The position numbers were made by a program, and so were the translations under genes. Of a DNA stretch of 64,000 nucleotides, positions 16,094 through 25,407 are shown in pieces (positions within the stretch are counted from its first letter, which is position 1; every line of letters begins with the position of its first letter). Below the pieces are notes generated by a model. It did not search any database. It had not been told where the DNA came from and saw only the letters and a list, made by a program, of their open reading frames with translations. Origin of the DNA: Sphingobacteriales bacterium 44-15 (GTDB lineage: Bacteria > Bacteroidota > Bacteroidia > Chitinophagales > Chitinophagaceae); contig MKWG01000007.1 in NCBI GenBank assembly GCA_001899685.1, positions 1 to 64,000 on the forward strand, given 5' to 3'.

Positions 16094-17149
16094 ATGTGGA
16101 AACAGCTATTTAAATTTAATAAAACAGACCGGGCCTGGCATCTTCCCGTTGTAGCGGGATTTTCCATCGCTGTTCCGTTATTATTGGGTTTGCTGTATAA
16201 CAATATTGAGGCAGGAAAACTCGCATCTATCGGAGCGCTTGTAATTCTGTATATCCAATCCAACAGACTGGTTAACAGAATGATGATCCTTATGGTTTGC
16301 GGATTCGGATTTATTTTCTCATTTGCTGTCGGTGTAGTTTTTTCATTTAGCGTGTGGCTGACGCCGCTGATGTTGGCATTATATACATTTGGCGTGCACT
16401 ATTCACTCAATCATCTTGAACTGACCCGTCCGCCAGGCAGTTTTTTCTTTATCATGGTAGCATCAATAGCTATTTCTCTTCCCCATAATCCTACAGAAAT
16501 CGCTCATAGTATCGGTAATTTTTCCATAGGAGTAATGATTGCCTGCATGATAGGATTATTTTACAGTATTCTTGTACTACGGGATTTCACTGACAAGCCT
16601 GATGTGATAGTGGTAAAGAAAAATGCATACGTGAACATAACGGAATCCATAATTTTCGGTATCATGGTAGGGCTATCTTTGCTGGCAGCCATCTTATTGA
16701 AACTTGAAAACCCCTACTGGGTACCCATCTCCTGTATGGCAGTAATGCAGGGCGGAACTACCAGGCACATCTGGACCAGGGCAATGCAAAGGATATTAGG
16801 TACTTTTATAGGTCTCGGCCTGACCTGGTTTATTTTGCAAATGAATATAACGACGTTAGGAATATGTATAAGCATTTTACTTCTTCAAACCATTGTTGAG
16901 TTTCTTGTCGTAAGAAATTATGGAATAGCCGTTGTCTTTATTTCCATGTTAACCATATTTCTTGCTGAAGCTAATATGAGTTTAATGGAAAATCCCAATC
17001 ATTTAATTGCAACAAGATTTCTTGATATACTGATAGGGAGTATAATCGGAGCAGCCGGTGGCTGGATGCTGTATCATGAGCAAATTCATTTTTTTACAAA
17101 AAAGCAGCTCTTAAAGACGAAAGTTATTATGAAAAGATACAGGCTATGA
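16094..17149 (+). CDS. FUSC family transporter-like membrane protein
   Basis: A 351-residue membrane protein with the pattern of the FUSC (fusaric acid resistance/aromatic acid exporter) family: two groups of hydrophobic helices (about residues 20-160 and 185-335) separated by a short polar linker. The second half carries the family-like segment NPYWVPISCMAVMQGGTTRHIWTRA-type region (about residues 205-230) followed by TFIGLGL. Typical family members export aromatic or xenobiotic acids across the inner membrane, but the substrate here is unknown. This one lacks the large cytoplasmic domain of longer homologues. It stands alone, between the terminator at 15955 and the convergent minus-strand redox operon. 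Confidence 0.82.
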   Translation: MWKQLFKFNKTDRAWHLPVVAGFSIAVPLLLGLLYNNIEAGKLASIGALVILYIQSNRLVNRMMILMVCGFGFIFSFAVGVVFSFSVWLTPLMLALYTFGVHYSLNHLELTRPPGSFFFIMVASIAISLPHNPTEIAHSIGNFSIGVMIACMIGLFYSILVLRDFTDKPDVIVVKKNAYVNITESIIFGIMVGLSLLAAILLKLENPYWVPISCMAVMQGGTTRHIWTRAMQRILGTFIGLGLTWFILQMNITTLGICISILLLQTIVEFLVVRNYGIAVVFISMLTIFLAEANMSLMENPNHLIATRFLDILIGSIIGAAGGWMLYHEQIHFFTKKQLLKTKVIMKRYRL

Positions 17150-17219
17150 TAAAGCAGCAATGCTGCCGTCCGGCAGCCCGGCATCACCAACCTGTTTGAT
17201 CCTGTTTGATCTCTTTGTG

Positions 17220-18113
17220 TCAGTTATTATAAGGGTTAATTAAAACCGATGTCATGGTAAGCGAACCTGCCACTGCTTTATCATTGAAGAATGAGACCTG
17301 GTCCCTATTTCCTCTTAATCCCAAAGCATATAAAAGAGGCAGATAATGCTCGGGTGTTGGAATCGCCAGCATAGCCTCCCTGCCTAAACTTTCATAATTG
17401 ATCAGCGGCTTATAATCGCCTGCTGTTATCAAATCTTTAAACTTATCATTCATTTGTAATGCCCAGTCATATCCATAACCAGGCACGTCCATTTTGTTCC
17501 ATGCCACCATACGCAGGTTATGAACCATATTGCCGCTTCCAATAATCAAAACGCCCTTTTTCCTTAATGTATACAGTTCTTTAGCAAGGTCGTAATGGTA
17601 TTGCGGACCTTTTGTATAATCAATACTGAGCTGCAGCACCGGGATTTTTGCATCAGGATACATGTGCCTAACCACTGTCCAGGCGCCATGATCAAGACCC
17701 CAGTCGTGATCCAGCTCTACCTGGGTGGAATGGATCAGCGAGGCTGTTTCCTTCGCCAGGTCAGGATTGCCGGGGACATTGTATTGAACGTCGAAAAGCG
17801 CTTGCGGGAAGCCTCCAAAATCGTGAATGGTCTTTGGGAAATCCATAGCGGTGATCCTGGTGCCTCTGCTGAACCAATGCGCCGAAACCACCAGCACCGC
17901 TGACGGTACAGGGATCTCTTTAGCCATCTGGGTCCAACGGCTGCTGAATTCATTGTCTTCAATTCCATTCATAGGAGAGCCGTGCCCGATGAACAATACG
18001 GGCATCAGGTCTTCCTGTTCTTTTAATTCATCTGTAAAATTTTTGAATGCTGCTAATGTTGTCATACTTACTGCTCCTGTTATTACTATTTTAATAAACT
18101 GATCCCTTTTCAT
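17220..18113 (-). CDS. ygiD: 4,5-DOPA dioxygenase extradiol-like protein (LigB family)
   Basis: A 297-residue LigB/DODA-type ring-opening dioxygenase-like protein. It retains the expected zinc or iron ligand histidines: GHGSPMNGI (about residue 44), SAHWFSRG (about 79), LDHGAW (about 142) and VHNLR (about 198). An N-terminal stretch (MKRDQFIKIVITGAVSMTTLA) could be a signal peptide or anchor, which is unusual for the E. coli YgiD form. It is the last gene of a minus-strand operon with an NAD(P)-binding protein (20-base gap), YceI and an F420-type oxidoreductase, a combination that suggests handling of aromatic or quinone-like compounds or redox stress. Physiological substrate is unknown. Confidence 0.87.
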   Translation of the reverse strand: MKRDQFIKIVITGAVSMTTLAAFKNFTDELKEQEDLMPVLFIGHGSPMNGIEDNEFSSRWTQMAKEIPVPSAVLVVSAHWFSRGTRITAMDFPKTIHDFGGFPQALFDVQYNVPGNPDLAKETASLIHSTQVELDHDWGLDHGAWTVVRHMYPDAKIPVLQLSIDYTKGPQYHYDLAKELYTLRKKGVLIIGSGNMVHNLRMVAWNKMDVPGYGYDWALQMNDKFKDLITAGDYKPLINYESLGREAMLAIPTPEHYLPLLYALGLRGNRDQVSFFNDKAVAGSLTMTSVLINPYNN

Positions 18114-18133
18114 CCAACAGCTTTGTCCGGTTA

Positions 18134-18784
18134 TTAATAGGCCACTGTAAAACGTTGGCGGATATGTTTTGGCTTTTCCAATTCATCCACAATGGCTACT
18201 GCCACGTCCTCTACAGAAATGACACTTTTATTATTGGCATCAAATACAGGATTTTCCAGACCTGTTCTGTATGTCCCCTTTCTAATGCCCGAAGTGCCCT
18301 GGTGCATTTCAATGGCGGGAGACAGAAAAGTCCAGTCAAGTTCTTTTTCTTCTTTCAGGATATTCAGATAATCTCTCGCTGCCAAAGCCCCCGGCTTCCA
18401 CTCTTTTGGAAACTCATCTGTATCTACAATTTGCCGGTTGGGAGCAATAAATAAACTGCCTGCGCCGCCGTTAACGATCAAACGTTTTATCCCGGCTTTT
18501 TTAACAGCAGCCTGGATAGTTTTTGCTCCCGCAATAAACTCATTATAAAGATCCGGGTTTGTCCAGCCGGCATTGTATGCGCTGATTACGGCATCCTGTC
18601 CTTTTACAGCAGCTTCTACGGCGTTTTCATCCAGGACATCTGCCGCAACAACAGTTAAATTTTCTGCCTTTTTCACTTTTTCAGGATGGCGTACAATAGC
18701 CGTTACCTGGTGACCTCTCTGTAATAGTTCGTTTAAAATGGCAGTGCCCACAAAGCCTGATGCCCCTATTAATGCTACTTTCAT
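18134..18784 (-). CDS. NAD(P)-binding protein, atypical short-chain dehydrogenase/NmrA-like
   Basis: A 216-residue Rossmann protein with the nucleotide-binding motif GASGFVG (residues 7-13) and a following VTAIVRHPEKV strand typical of NADPH-preferring NmrA/SDR_a5-like proteins. The usual SDR YxxxK pair is not evident, so it may be a redox sensor or a reductase of the quinone/flavin type. It is the third gene in a minus-strand series of four enzymes. The 10-base sequence GTTTAAACGT found 18 bases upstream of its start also occurs in the inverted-repeat operator at 15522, hinting at common control. Confidence 0.85.
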   Translation of the reverse strand: MKVALIGASGFVGTAILNELLQRGHQVTAIVRHPEKVKKAENLTVVAADVLDENAVEAAVKGQDAVISAYNAGWTNPDLYNEFIAGAKTIQAAVKKAGIKRLIVNGGAGSLFIAPNRQIVDTDEFPKEWKPGALAARDYLNILKEEKELDWTFLSPAIEMHQGTSGIRKGTYRTGLENPVFDANNKSVISVEDVAVAIVDELEKPKHIRQRFTVAY

Positions 18785-18801
18785 TTTATTTTTATTTAAA
18801 T

Positions 18802-18811
18802 GTTTAAACGT
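18802..18811. promoter_or_regulatory. Putative operator half-site upstream of NAD(P)-binding gene
   Basis: GTTTAAACGT, identical to ten bases of the right arm of the inverted repeat at 15474-15534. It lies in the 64-base gap between YceI and the NAD(P)-binding protein gene. A ten-base match in AT-rich DNA may be chance, so confidence is low. Confidence 0.35.
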
Positions 18812-18848
18812 ATACGGAATACTTTTCTCTTTTCATTTTTGCCGGCTG

Positions 18849-19424
18849 CTATTTTTGGATAAACTCACCGTCAGCTTTGATCCGTACTTCGTCGCTGATC
18901 ATGGGTGCCGGGAATTTCGGACCTACGTTAAAATCTGAACGCTTTATAGTTCCTGTTAGCTGAAAACCGGCAGTGGTTGCCTTAGACTGCGGATTTTCTA
19001 TGGTTCCTCTATACACCAGGTCCATGGTTACCGGTTTGGTAATATCACGAATGGTAAGGTTACCGGACAGCTTGTATTTATCCTTTCCCGCTTTTTCAAT
19101 GGAAGTGCTTTTGAACGTCATCGTTGGATATTTTTCCACATCAAAAAAGTCGGCGCTCTTAAGATGGTTATTTCTTTGCTCAACCCTTGTATCAATAGAG
19201 CCGATTTCTGCAGTCAGATCAAATACAGCGTCACTGAAATCTTTTTTTGACGATGTTACTGCAACATTAAAATTATTAAAGGTGCCTGAGACATCGGAGA
19301 TGCCGAGGTGCGTAACGGTAAACCCTAATTGCGAGTGGGGTGGATCGTTTTTCCATGTAGTAAGCACCGTGGTAAAAGCGGTCAGTACGAATAATGCTGA
19401 TAAAAAAAATACTGTCTTTTTCAT
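18849..19424 (-). CDS. YceI-family periplasmic lipid-binding protein
   Basis: A 191-residue YceI-domain protein. It has an N-terminal signal peptide (about residues 1-20, MKKTVFFLSALFVLTAFTTV), then the lipocalin-like beta-barrel fold expected to hold an isoprenoid or quinone-like ligand in the periplasm. Family segments are HSQLGFTVTHLGISDVSGTF (about 31-50), a DTRVEQRNNHLKSADFFDV region (about 76-95) and the C-terminal FNVGPKFPAPMISDEV. It is the second enzyme-class gene of the minus-strand operon, between the F420-type oxidoreductase (31 bases upstream) and the NAD(P)-binding protein. Confidence 0.92.
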   Translation of the reverse strand: MKKTVFFLSALFVLTAFTTVLTTWKNDPPHSQLGFTVTHLGISDVSGTFNNFNVAVTSSKKDFSDAVFDLTAEIGSIDTRVEQRNNHLKSADFFDVEKYPTMTFKSTSIEKAGKDKYKLSGNLTIRDITKPVTMDLVYRGTIENPQSKATTAGFQLTGTIKRSDFNVGPKFPAPMISDEVRIKADGEFIQK

Positions 19425-19455
19425 GATGTGATTTTTATTTATTGAATTAAAAAAA

Positions 19456-20118
19456 TTAATTGTGAAGGATTTTCCAGCCGGCCAGCCAGTTGTAATTGTA
19501 TTTCATACCCAACCGGATGAGCAAAAGCTGCATGTTCTCCAATATTCTGCTTGCAGACAGATCACCGGCGACAACCGGGTTGAATCCTGCCACAGCTACT
19601 AATTCCGCCACTGTTTGCAAGGCTTCATCATCATTGCCTGCTATAAAAGCATCCGCCTGCTTACCATCAATTACAGGTGTGGAGAAGTTTGCGGCAAAAC
19701 TGGTATTGAACGCTTTGATCACTTTAGAATTAGGCAACAATTTTTGCAGCTCTTCCGCAGCGCTTGTATCCGGCCGCGTTACTAATCCATCATAGCTGCT
19801 GTTTAAAGGATTGGAAATACTGATAACGATCTTTTGATTTGCCATTTCCCTGATCTTTTCAGCCACTTCTTTTTCTGCCTCAAAGGGGACTGCCAGGATA
19901 ATGATATCAGCTTCCCAGCTTGCCTGCACCTTGCAATCCATTGCTTCCACATCTGCTGACGGCTGCACTGCTTTTATTTGCCCGATTAAAGTCCGGGTTT
20001 TCTCCTGCTGGTTGGCATAAAGTAACAACCTGTAATTACCTTTTGAGAGGCTCCGGGAAATCGCACTCCCCATACTGCCGGCAGCGCCTATAACAGCTAT
20101 TGTCTGTTTCGTTTTCAT
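19456..20118 (-). CDS. NADP oxidoreductase, coenzyme F420-dependent type
   Basis: A 220-residue Rossmann protein of the F420-dependent NADP reductase/ProC-like family. It shows a dinucleotide-binding GAAGSMGSAIS motif at about residues 11-21, a hydrophobic IIILAVPFEAE strand, a SNPLN segment near residue 105, and a VIKAFNTSFAANF segment typical of the family. Bacteria of this group do not make F420, so the real reductant is probably NADPH acting on ferric or other substrates. It leads the minus-strand series with YceI, an NAD(P)-binding protein and the DOPA dioxygenase-like gene. The regulator gene upstream (20231) reads in the same direction. Confidence 0.85.
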   Translation of the reverse strand: MKTKQTIAVIGAAGSMGSAISRSLSKGNYRLLLYANQQEKTRTLIGQIKAVQPSADVEAMDCKVQASWEADIIILAVPFEAEKEVAEKIREMANQKIVISISNPLNSSYDGLVTRPDTSAAEELQKLLPNSKVIKAFNTSFAANFSTPVIDGKQADAFIAGNDDEALQTVAELVAVAGFNPVVAGDLSASRILENMQLLLIRLGMKYNYNWLAGWKILHN

Positions 20119-20230
20119 CGTCTGTCGTTTTAACAGAGCAAAATTACTCTACGGCAATGCCCCGTTCCATTGCGTACAGACAGGAAAAAACGTTGACTTT
20201 GGTCAACGCTTTTGTAAAAACAATTTCAAT

Positions 20231-20809
20231 TTATCTGGATGAGATCCGGCGCCTGATACGGCTAAGCGTTTCAGGCTGAAGCCCCATATAAGAAGCGATC
20301 ATGTGTTGAGGAACACGCTGAACGATATCAGGGTAAAGGGTGATAAAGCTGGAGTATCGCTCTTCTAATGAAGAACTGATAATAGAAGTTAATCTTTTTT
20401 GCATGGCTATATAAGCGCCCGTTATTTTCAGCCGTGTATAGGTCTCATATTTGGCTACTTTCTGCAACAGCTCTTCGTGTGCAGATTTGCTGATAAGTAC
20501 GAGCTCGCTATCTTCCAGGGCATCGATATGATAGGTAGCGGTTTCACCTGTAAGAAAGCTGTACAGATCAGAAATGGTCCATCCTTCCAGCGCGAACTGG
20601 ATGATACGTTCATTGCCGCTCTCATCTAAAGAATATTGCCGTAAGGCCCCCTTCTCTACAAAAGCTACGAATTTACAAACATCACCTTCCTGCAAAAGAT
20701 ATTGCTTTTTCCGCAACTTTTTAGGGGTAAGATATTTTTTAATGAGGTCTTGCTCTTCCGGCGTAAGCGCGATCTTTTTATTGAATTCCCGGAAAAATAA
20801 TTCGTACAT
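20231..20809 (-). CDS. Crp/Fnr-family transcriptional regulator
   Basis: A regulator of 192 residues (start ATG at 20809, MYELFFREF; a start 15 bases upstream is possible). The cyclic-nucleotide-binding fold (about residues 25-125) is followed by a C-terminal HTH in which PQHMIASYMGLQPETLSRIRRR is the recognition part. It lacks the N-terminal cysteine cluster of the Crp/Fnr protein at 6877. Such short Bacteroidota members often control neighbouring genes, and it lies 112 bases upstream of the four-gene oxidoreductase/YceI/dioxygenase operon on the same strand, so it is a good candidate regulator of that operon. Confidence 0.9.
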   Translation of the reverse strand: MYELFFREFNKKIALTPEEQDLIKKYLTPKKLRKKQYLLQEGDVCKFVAFVEKGALRQYSLDESGNERIIQFALEGWTISDLYSFLTGETATYHIDALEDSELVLISKSAHEELLQKVAKYETYTRLKITGAYIAMQKRLTSIISSSLEERYSSFITLYPDIVQRVPQHMIASYMGLQPETLSRIRRRISSR

Positions 20810-20909
20810 AATGAGGTATCGCAATGCTTTGGAGCAAAAATACCTTATTATTCCAGATTCTGCAGCATTTCATCCCGAAGGGAACGCCTTTCGGAAAGCA
20901 TACCATTTA

Positions 20910-21290
20910 TTAAGGGATCAGTGATCCGTTATCCTCCAACTGTTTTGTTATAGATCTCACTGCTACTTCATTGATCTTTGCCCAATTCCGTTTCCCTGTT
21001 GGCAACTGAATGTTTGAGGGTGCTGTATGTGAAATAAATAACTCCACTTCACCAGGCGTTTTGGCTTCCAATGGCACATAAAGCACAGCTACATCACCAT
21101 TGAACCCGGCTGATTTGTCAACGCGGCCTTCGGGGGTAAGCCGGCCATAAAGCGGTTTTGCCGTGTAGTGCCCATAAATTTTATCCCTGATCCTGAGATC
21201 GTGAAAGCTATTGCGACGCAGGGGATAGCGAAAATAATATCCAATGCGGTGCGTTTTTCTCAGTGCGTCCAGGTCAAGATCATCAATCAT
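20910..21290 (-). CDS. Hypothetical protein
   Basis: A 126-residue protein that I do not recognise. It is soluble, basic in its first third (Arg/His rich: RKTHRIGYYFRYPLRRNS), and contains several short beta-like stretches such as DVAVLYVPLEA and EVELFISHTAPS. No signal peptide, membrane helix or catalytic motif is visible. It lies between the Crp-like gene and the divergent alpha/beta hydrolase gene. It might be a C-terminal piece of a larger protein, but I see no preceding frame that continues it. Confidence 0.55.
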   Translation of the reverse strand: MIDDLDLDALRKTHRIGYYFRYPLRRNSFHDLRIRDKIYGHYTAKPLYGRLTPEGRVDKSAGFNGDVAVLYVPLEAKTPGEVELFISHTAPSNIQLPTGKRNWAKINEVAVRSITKQLEDNGSLIP

Positions 21291-21482
21291 TAACAGATCC
21301 CCTGTTTAAATTTCTATCTTTCCGTTATTGTTAATTATCTCTGATAAAGATAAAATAAAATTTATTGAGCATATTTTGGCGTGATTTACCCTCAAAGTTG
21401 TCGTTTTTACACAGCATTCAGTCTTAAAATGCTTTCCATCTTTGTCTTGTCAATAAAACTCAACCTAAAATTAGACAGTGTT

Positions 21483-22358
21483 ATGAAAAATTTATTCAAA
21501 ATAGCTAATCCTGTTAAATCAATACTACTGATTGCAGTTATTATGTTTACAGTCTCCCGTTCAAATGGTCAGCAAATCAAACCTGCCCGCAGTGGCTATG
21601 CACCTGTTAACAGTATTAAAGTTTACTACGAAGTATATGGCGAAGGCAGACCTCTCGTTTTACTGCATGGCGCTTTTATGACCATTGATATGAACTGGGG
21701 CCAATTGATCCCTGAGCTGTCAAAAACCAGGAAAGTAATTGCCATAGAATTGCAGGGACACGGGCATACGCAGTTTTCAGACAGGAAATTATCACATGCT
21801 ACTTTAGCAAAAGATGTGGAAGGCGTGCTGGATTACCTGAAAGTTGATAGTGCTGATGTGGCAGGATATAGTTTTGGCGGCTCCGTGGCTTACCAGTTTG
21901 CTATACAAAGCCCTGAACGGTTAAGGAAATTAGTGATCATTTCTTCTACTTATAAGAGTAATGGCTGGTTACCCGAAATAAACAATGCGTTTAAAATGAT
22001 GAAGCCCGAACTTTTTACGAACACACCTATGCAAGCGGCGTATGATGCGGTGGCGCCTGATAAAACAAAATGGACAAAGTTCTTAGAACAGATGATTGCT
22101 TTCGCTGGTCTACCATTCGACTTCGGCGATGCTAATATTTCTAAAATTGCTGCGCCCGTGTTAATTATATCCGGCGACAACGATGGACTGGATAAAATTG
22201 AGCTGATGAAAACATATAAATTGTTGGGAGGCGGTGTTTCTGCTGATCTGGGAGCAATGCCAAAATCGCAATTGGCTATTATACCTTCACAGGGGCATGT
22301 CAGCCTGATGATGCAAACATCAACGATTCTGACCTACCTGAACAATTTTTTAAAATGA
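21483..22358 (+). CDS. Secreted alpha/beta hydrolase
   Basis: A 291-residue alpha/beta hydrolase-fold protein. I chose the ATG at 21483 (MKNLFKIAN) because it gives a normal signal peptide ending near SNGQQ; an ATG 102 bases upstream would precede it with an unlikely tail. The oxyanion HG is in LLHGAFM, the nucleophile elbow is GYSFGGS, the acid is in ISGDNDG and the catalytic His is in PSQGHVS near the C-terminus, so the catalytic triad is complete. The fold suits esterases, lactonases and haloperoxidases; the substrate cannot be named from sequence. It is monocistronic, with a hydrolase-free gap downstream. Confidence 0.88.
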   Translation: MKNLFKIANPVKSILLIAVIMFTVSRSNGQQIKPARSGYAPVNSIKVYYEVYGEGRPLVLLHGAFMTIDMNWGQLIPELSKTRKVIAIELQGHGHTQFSDRKLSHATLAKDVEGVLDYLKVDSADVAGYSFGGSVAYQFAIQSPERLRKLVIISSTYKSNGWLPEINNAFKMMKPELFTNTPMQAAYDAVAPDKTKWTKFLEQMIAFAGLPFDFGDANISKIAAPVLIISGDNDGLDKIELMKTYKLLGGGVSADLGAMPKSQLAIIPSQGHVSLMMQTSTILTYLNNFLK

Positions 22359-22450
22359 CCTGGTGGAATACACCCTTTATAGTTAGTGGTTGAAATTTTT
22401 GATACGTGCATTATTGTAATTGATTTGTTTCTTACTGTGTATGGACAACT

Positions 22451-23240
22451 CTACATTTTATCAAGCAATTCTTTTTTTAATAACTCATAAGCAATATTGT
22501 GATCATACACTTCATCAGGACGTATCAAACCAACAATGTCACCCACGAAATATTTATTTTGTAATTTCAATTCCATATTCTGTATAAATTCCTTTTGCGA
22601 AGGAACACTTCCAACACTAAACACCATATACTTCCGGTAACATTCAAGCATAAGCTCTATGTTCAAATTATTCTTGGTAAATGCCTGATACAAATCATAT
22701 AAATCACGCCCTTTACGTCGCTGATATAAAGCACGGATTTTTGTTCCAAGGAGTTCTTCCAACTTATATGTAGTTAAAGAACATGAACCTTCAAACCAAT
22801 TTGACTGTACACTAAAATCTTTCTTTTCCAAGCCCAATTCTGAAAAATGCTCTCTGCAATTTATTTCAATCTTCAACCGTAATGGTATTACCGGGGCAAT
22901 TTCAGATTCAAATCTGAATTTCATTGCAGCCATTGTGTCGCCAACCTCAACTTTTGCATTGCCCTATAAAATCAAGTACAGCCCTAAGTCTGTTCAATAC
23001 TTCGCCTATCGGCTCTGCTCTCATCTGCACCAGGTCTATATCTTCGGAATAACGGGGTTGGGGCAGTAAATACAATTTATGCAAAGCTGTGCCGCCACGA
23101 AACACTAAATGCCCGGCTAAGTAGTCGTCATTAAATATTTGTACTAATGCGCGACAGATTACCAAATCCTGCTCAATCTGTTCATTGGTTCGCCATGCAA
23201 CTGTATTGCTCCATTCTATAATATCGCTTTGTGGTATCAT
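22451..23240 (-). pseudogene. AbiEii-type nucleotidyltransferase toxin, frameshifted
   Basis: Two adjoining frames encode one AbiEii/AbiGii-like toxin of type IV toxin-antitoxin systems, a nucleotidyltransferase. The upstream part (22947-23240) has the active-site region FRGGTALHKLYLL and RYSEDIDLV. The downstream part (22451-22933) has TYKLEELLGTKIRALYQRRKGRDLYDL. Removing one base near 22958 joins them as GQAKVEVGDTMAAMKF, with natural spacing. As it stands the protein ends after 97 residues, so the toxin is probably inactive unless this is a sequencing error or a regulated frameshift. Its start overlaps the antitoxin stop by 4 bases. Confidence 0.85.
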
Positions 23241-24073
23241 TCGTCAATTTCAATTTCTGTGTTCACTATAACTTTCCACCGTTCATCTGATGGATAGCCT
23301 TTTTTTACTGCCGATGTTTTCAAAGGAATGCGGAAAAAATGAAGTTCCGCTTTTTGGCTTATTTCGTAAAGATGCTTACCAATATCCTTCTTTAAGATCA
23401 CTTCCAATAAAAAGCCTAACCTTTGAATAGCTGCAACTGCCACTTCTTGTAAAAACTGTTCAGTTATATGTTCTTGCTTTATAGCTTCTGCTAATTCATT
23501 TAAAACAGTAGCAGCCCTATCAAGCCCACCAACCCGCTTATCAAATTGTACCAAATCCATTGCTGTCAATCCAGGATTAGATATGGTAATAGAACCTGTT
23601 TCTGTTTTCCTTTTTTCCAAGTACAATTCAGGCACCCTTTTTTTACTGATGTAATTTATCTTGATACCCCTTTTGATTGTTGGTCGTAATGCCGGAAAAT
23701 TGGTAACTACAAAATATTCCTGCGGTTGCTGATGTGCTGCACCATGAAATGCAGCAGCATTTAATAAACCCACATAATAAGGTCTTTCTAAAAATTTCAT
23801 CAGTCCGTCAATGAACAATGCAGGCGGCAAGACACCCCTGGAAGCATATTGGGAAGTAATGATTAAATAATAGCCTTTATGTATGGATATTATTTTCTTT
23901 TTTCCCGCCAATCTTGTTAGCGTCAACTTAATTGCTGCTTCTGTATTATTGGCAAAAGCATTCCTGACCTCATTAAGGCTAAAAGAATGTCTGCCCTTTG
24001 ATGCAAGATTTTCTACCCAATCGGTTATTGATAAATAGGCTTCCAAAGAGTAAAATTTTGCGAAAGGTATCAC
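23237..24073 (-). CDS. AbiEi-type antitoxin (type IV toxin-antitoxin system)
   Basis: A 278-residue AbiEi-like antitoxin. The N-terminal winged-helix region (about residues 10-75) has the LTRLAGKKKIISIHKGYYLI element typical of the family's DNA-binding wing; the remainder includes the segment RPYYVGLLNAAAFHGAAHQ and a Leu-rich C-terminal part. AbiEi represses its own operon and counters the AbiEii nucleotidyltransferase. Here it precedes the toxin gene with a 4-base start/stop overlap, the standard bicistronic arrangement. Since the partner is frameshifted, this module may be decaying. Confidence 0.9.
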   Translation of the reverse strand: MIPFAKFYSLEAYLSITDWVENLASKGRHSFSLNEVRNAFANNTEAAIKLTLTRLAGKKKIISIHKGYYLIITSQYASRGVLPPALFIDGLMKFLERPYYVGLLNAAAFHGAAHQQPQEYFVVTNFPALRPTIKRGIKINYISKKRVPELYLEKRKTETGSITISNPGLTAMDLVQFDKRVGGLDRAATVLNELAEAIKQEHITEQFLQEVAVAAIQRLGFLLEVILKKDIGKHLYEISQKAELHFFRIPLKTSAVKKGYPSDERWKVIVNTEIEIDE

Positions 24074-24312
24074 TTTTTGATAATTTTTGCAAAAAATTAC
24101 TCTCCTGAACTAACTATAACCATATATTATCCGTAAAAATTTCAATACTTCTATTCAGCAGTAACATCAAAGATTTTTTACTGTAAAAAGACACTATGGA
24201 TAAAAAGAACATTGAAAATAATGCTCTGGAACCCTTTGAGTACCCGAACTCATTATAAGTTCTGTATTTATTGATAATGATTTTCCGGGTTTGTCAGGAT
24301 CAATGATCGAAC

Positions 24313-24348
24313 ACAAAAAAGCCTTCAAAATCAAAGATCTTGAAGGCT
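24313..24348 (-). terminator. Rho-independent terminator of tRNA-Lys
   Basis: On the minus strand an AGCCTTCAA / TTGAAGGCT stem (24321-24328 with 24340-24347) is followed by a run of six T. It lies 12 bases after the tRNA 3' end. Confidence 0.8.
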
Positions 24349-24359
24349 TAACTGTTAAA

Positions 24360-24435
<76 letters not shown>

Positions 24436-24537
24436 GGCTTATTTTATACATCCCATGACCGGGTTTCAGTCGGGGGTGCAAAAGTATTAAAATATGGTCA
24501 AAACCCGGCAACTTTTCTTTGCCTAAATTGCGCCAGA

Positions 24538-25404
24538 ATGCAAAAGCTCAAAGAAAAACTGAAAATCATTGAATGCCCGCGAGATGCTATGCAGGGGTGG
24601 CCGCATTTTATCCCAACGGAAAAAAAAGTGGAATACCTCAACAGCCTGCTGAAAGTAGGCTTTGATACCATTGATTTCGGGAGCTTTGTTTCTCCCAAAG
24701 CCATTCCCCAGATGGCGGATACGCACGAGGTAATACAACGGCTTGATGTAACCGGCACTGCAACAAAACTATTGGCCATTGTTGCCAATGAGCGGGGCGC
24801 GCTTGAAGCTTCCGCTTATGAAGCTATTACTTATCTCGGCTATCCCTTCTCCGTCTCAGAAACTTTCCAGCAACGCAATACCAACAGCTCCATAGCTGTT
24901 GCGGTTGATACGGTTAAAAAAATTCAGGAAATATGCACCCGGCACGGCAAGAAGCTGGTGTTGTATATCTCAATGGGGTTTGGTAATCCTTACGGAGATC
25001 CTTATGATGAAACGATAGTATACGAATGGGTGGAAAAAATGCAGCAGCTTGGCATTCGCATTATTTCTCTTGCTGATACCGTAGGCGTAGCTACACCGGA
25101 GCAGGTAGCCGATATGACCGCTTATGTAATTGAACATTTCCCGGGAATAGAGACCGGGGTGCACCTGCATTCAACGCCGCTGAACAGGATATTTAAAATA
25201 GAAGCAGCTTACAAGGCCGGGTGCCGCCGCTTTGACGGAGCTTTAATGGGGATAGGCGGGTGCCCTATGGCTAATGACGATCTTGTGGGCAATATGGATA
25301 CAGTCCAGATGCTTCATTTTTTTTCAAAACTTGACGAGCAGCCTGAAGTGAATGAAGCTGCCCTTCAGCACAGCCTGCAGCTTGCAGCCACTACTTTTAT
25401 CTGA
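24538..25404 (+). CDS. Hydroxymethylglutaryl-CoA lyase
   Basis: A 288-residue HMG-CoA lyase that cleaves HMG-CoA to acetoacetate and acetyl-CoA in leucine/ketone-body catabolism. It keeps the family hallmarks: an N-terminal IIECPRDAMQGW (the usual EVGPRDGLQ position), the metal-binding GVHLHSTPLN pair of histidines (about residue 212-218), and the C-terminal GIGGCPMANDD loop with the catalytic Cys (about residue 245). The length is typical. It is followed after 3 bases by the GSCFA-domain gene, suggesting one transcript. It starts at the ATG 102 bases downstream of the tRNA-Lys on the other strand. Confidence 0.93.
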   Translation: MQKLKEKLKIIECPRDAMQGWPHFIPTEKKVEYLNSLLKVGFDTIDFGSFVSPKAIPQMADTHEVIQRLDVTGTATKLLAIVANERGALEASAYEAITYLGYPFSVSETFQQRNTNSSIAVAVDTVKKIQEICTRHGKKLVLYISMGFGNPYGDPYDETIVYEWVEKMQQLGIRIISLADTVGVATPEQVADMTAYVIEHFPGIETGVHLHSTPLNRIFKIEAAYKAGCRRFDGALMGIGGCPMANDDLVGNMDTVQMLHFFSKLDEQPEVNEAALQHSLQLAATTFI

Positions 25405-25407
25405 ACT

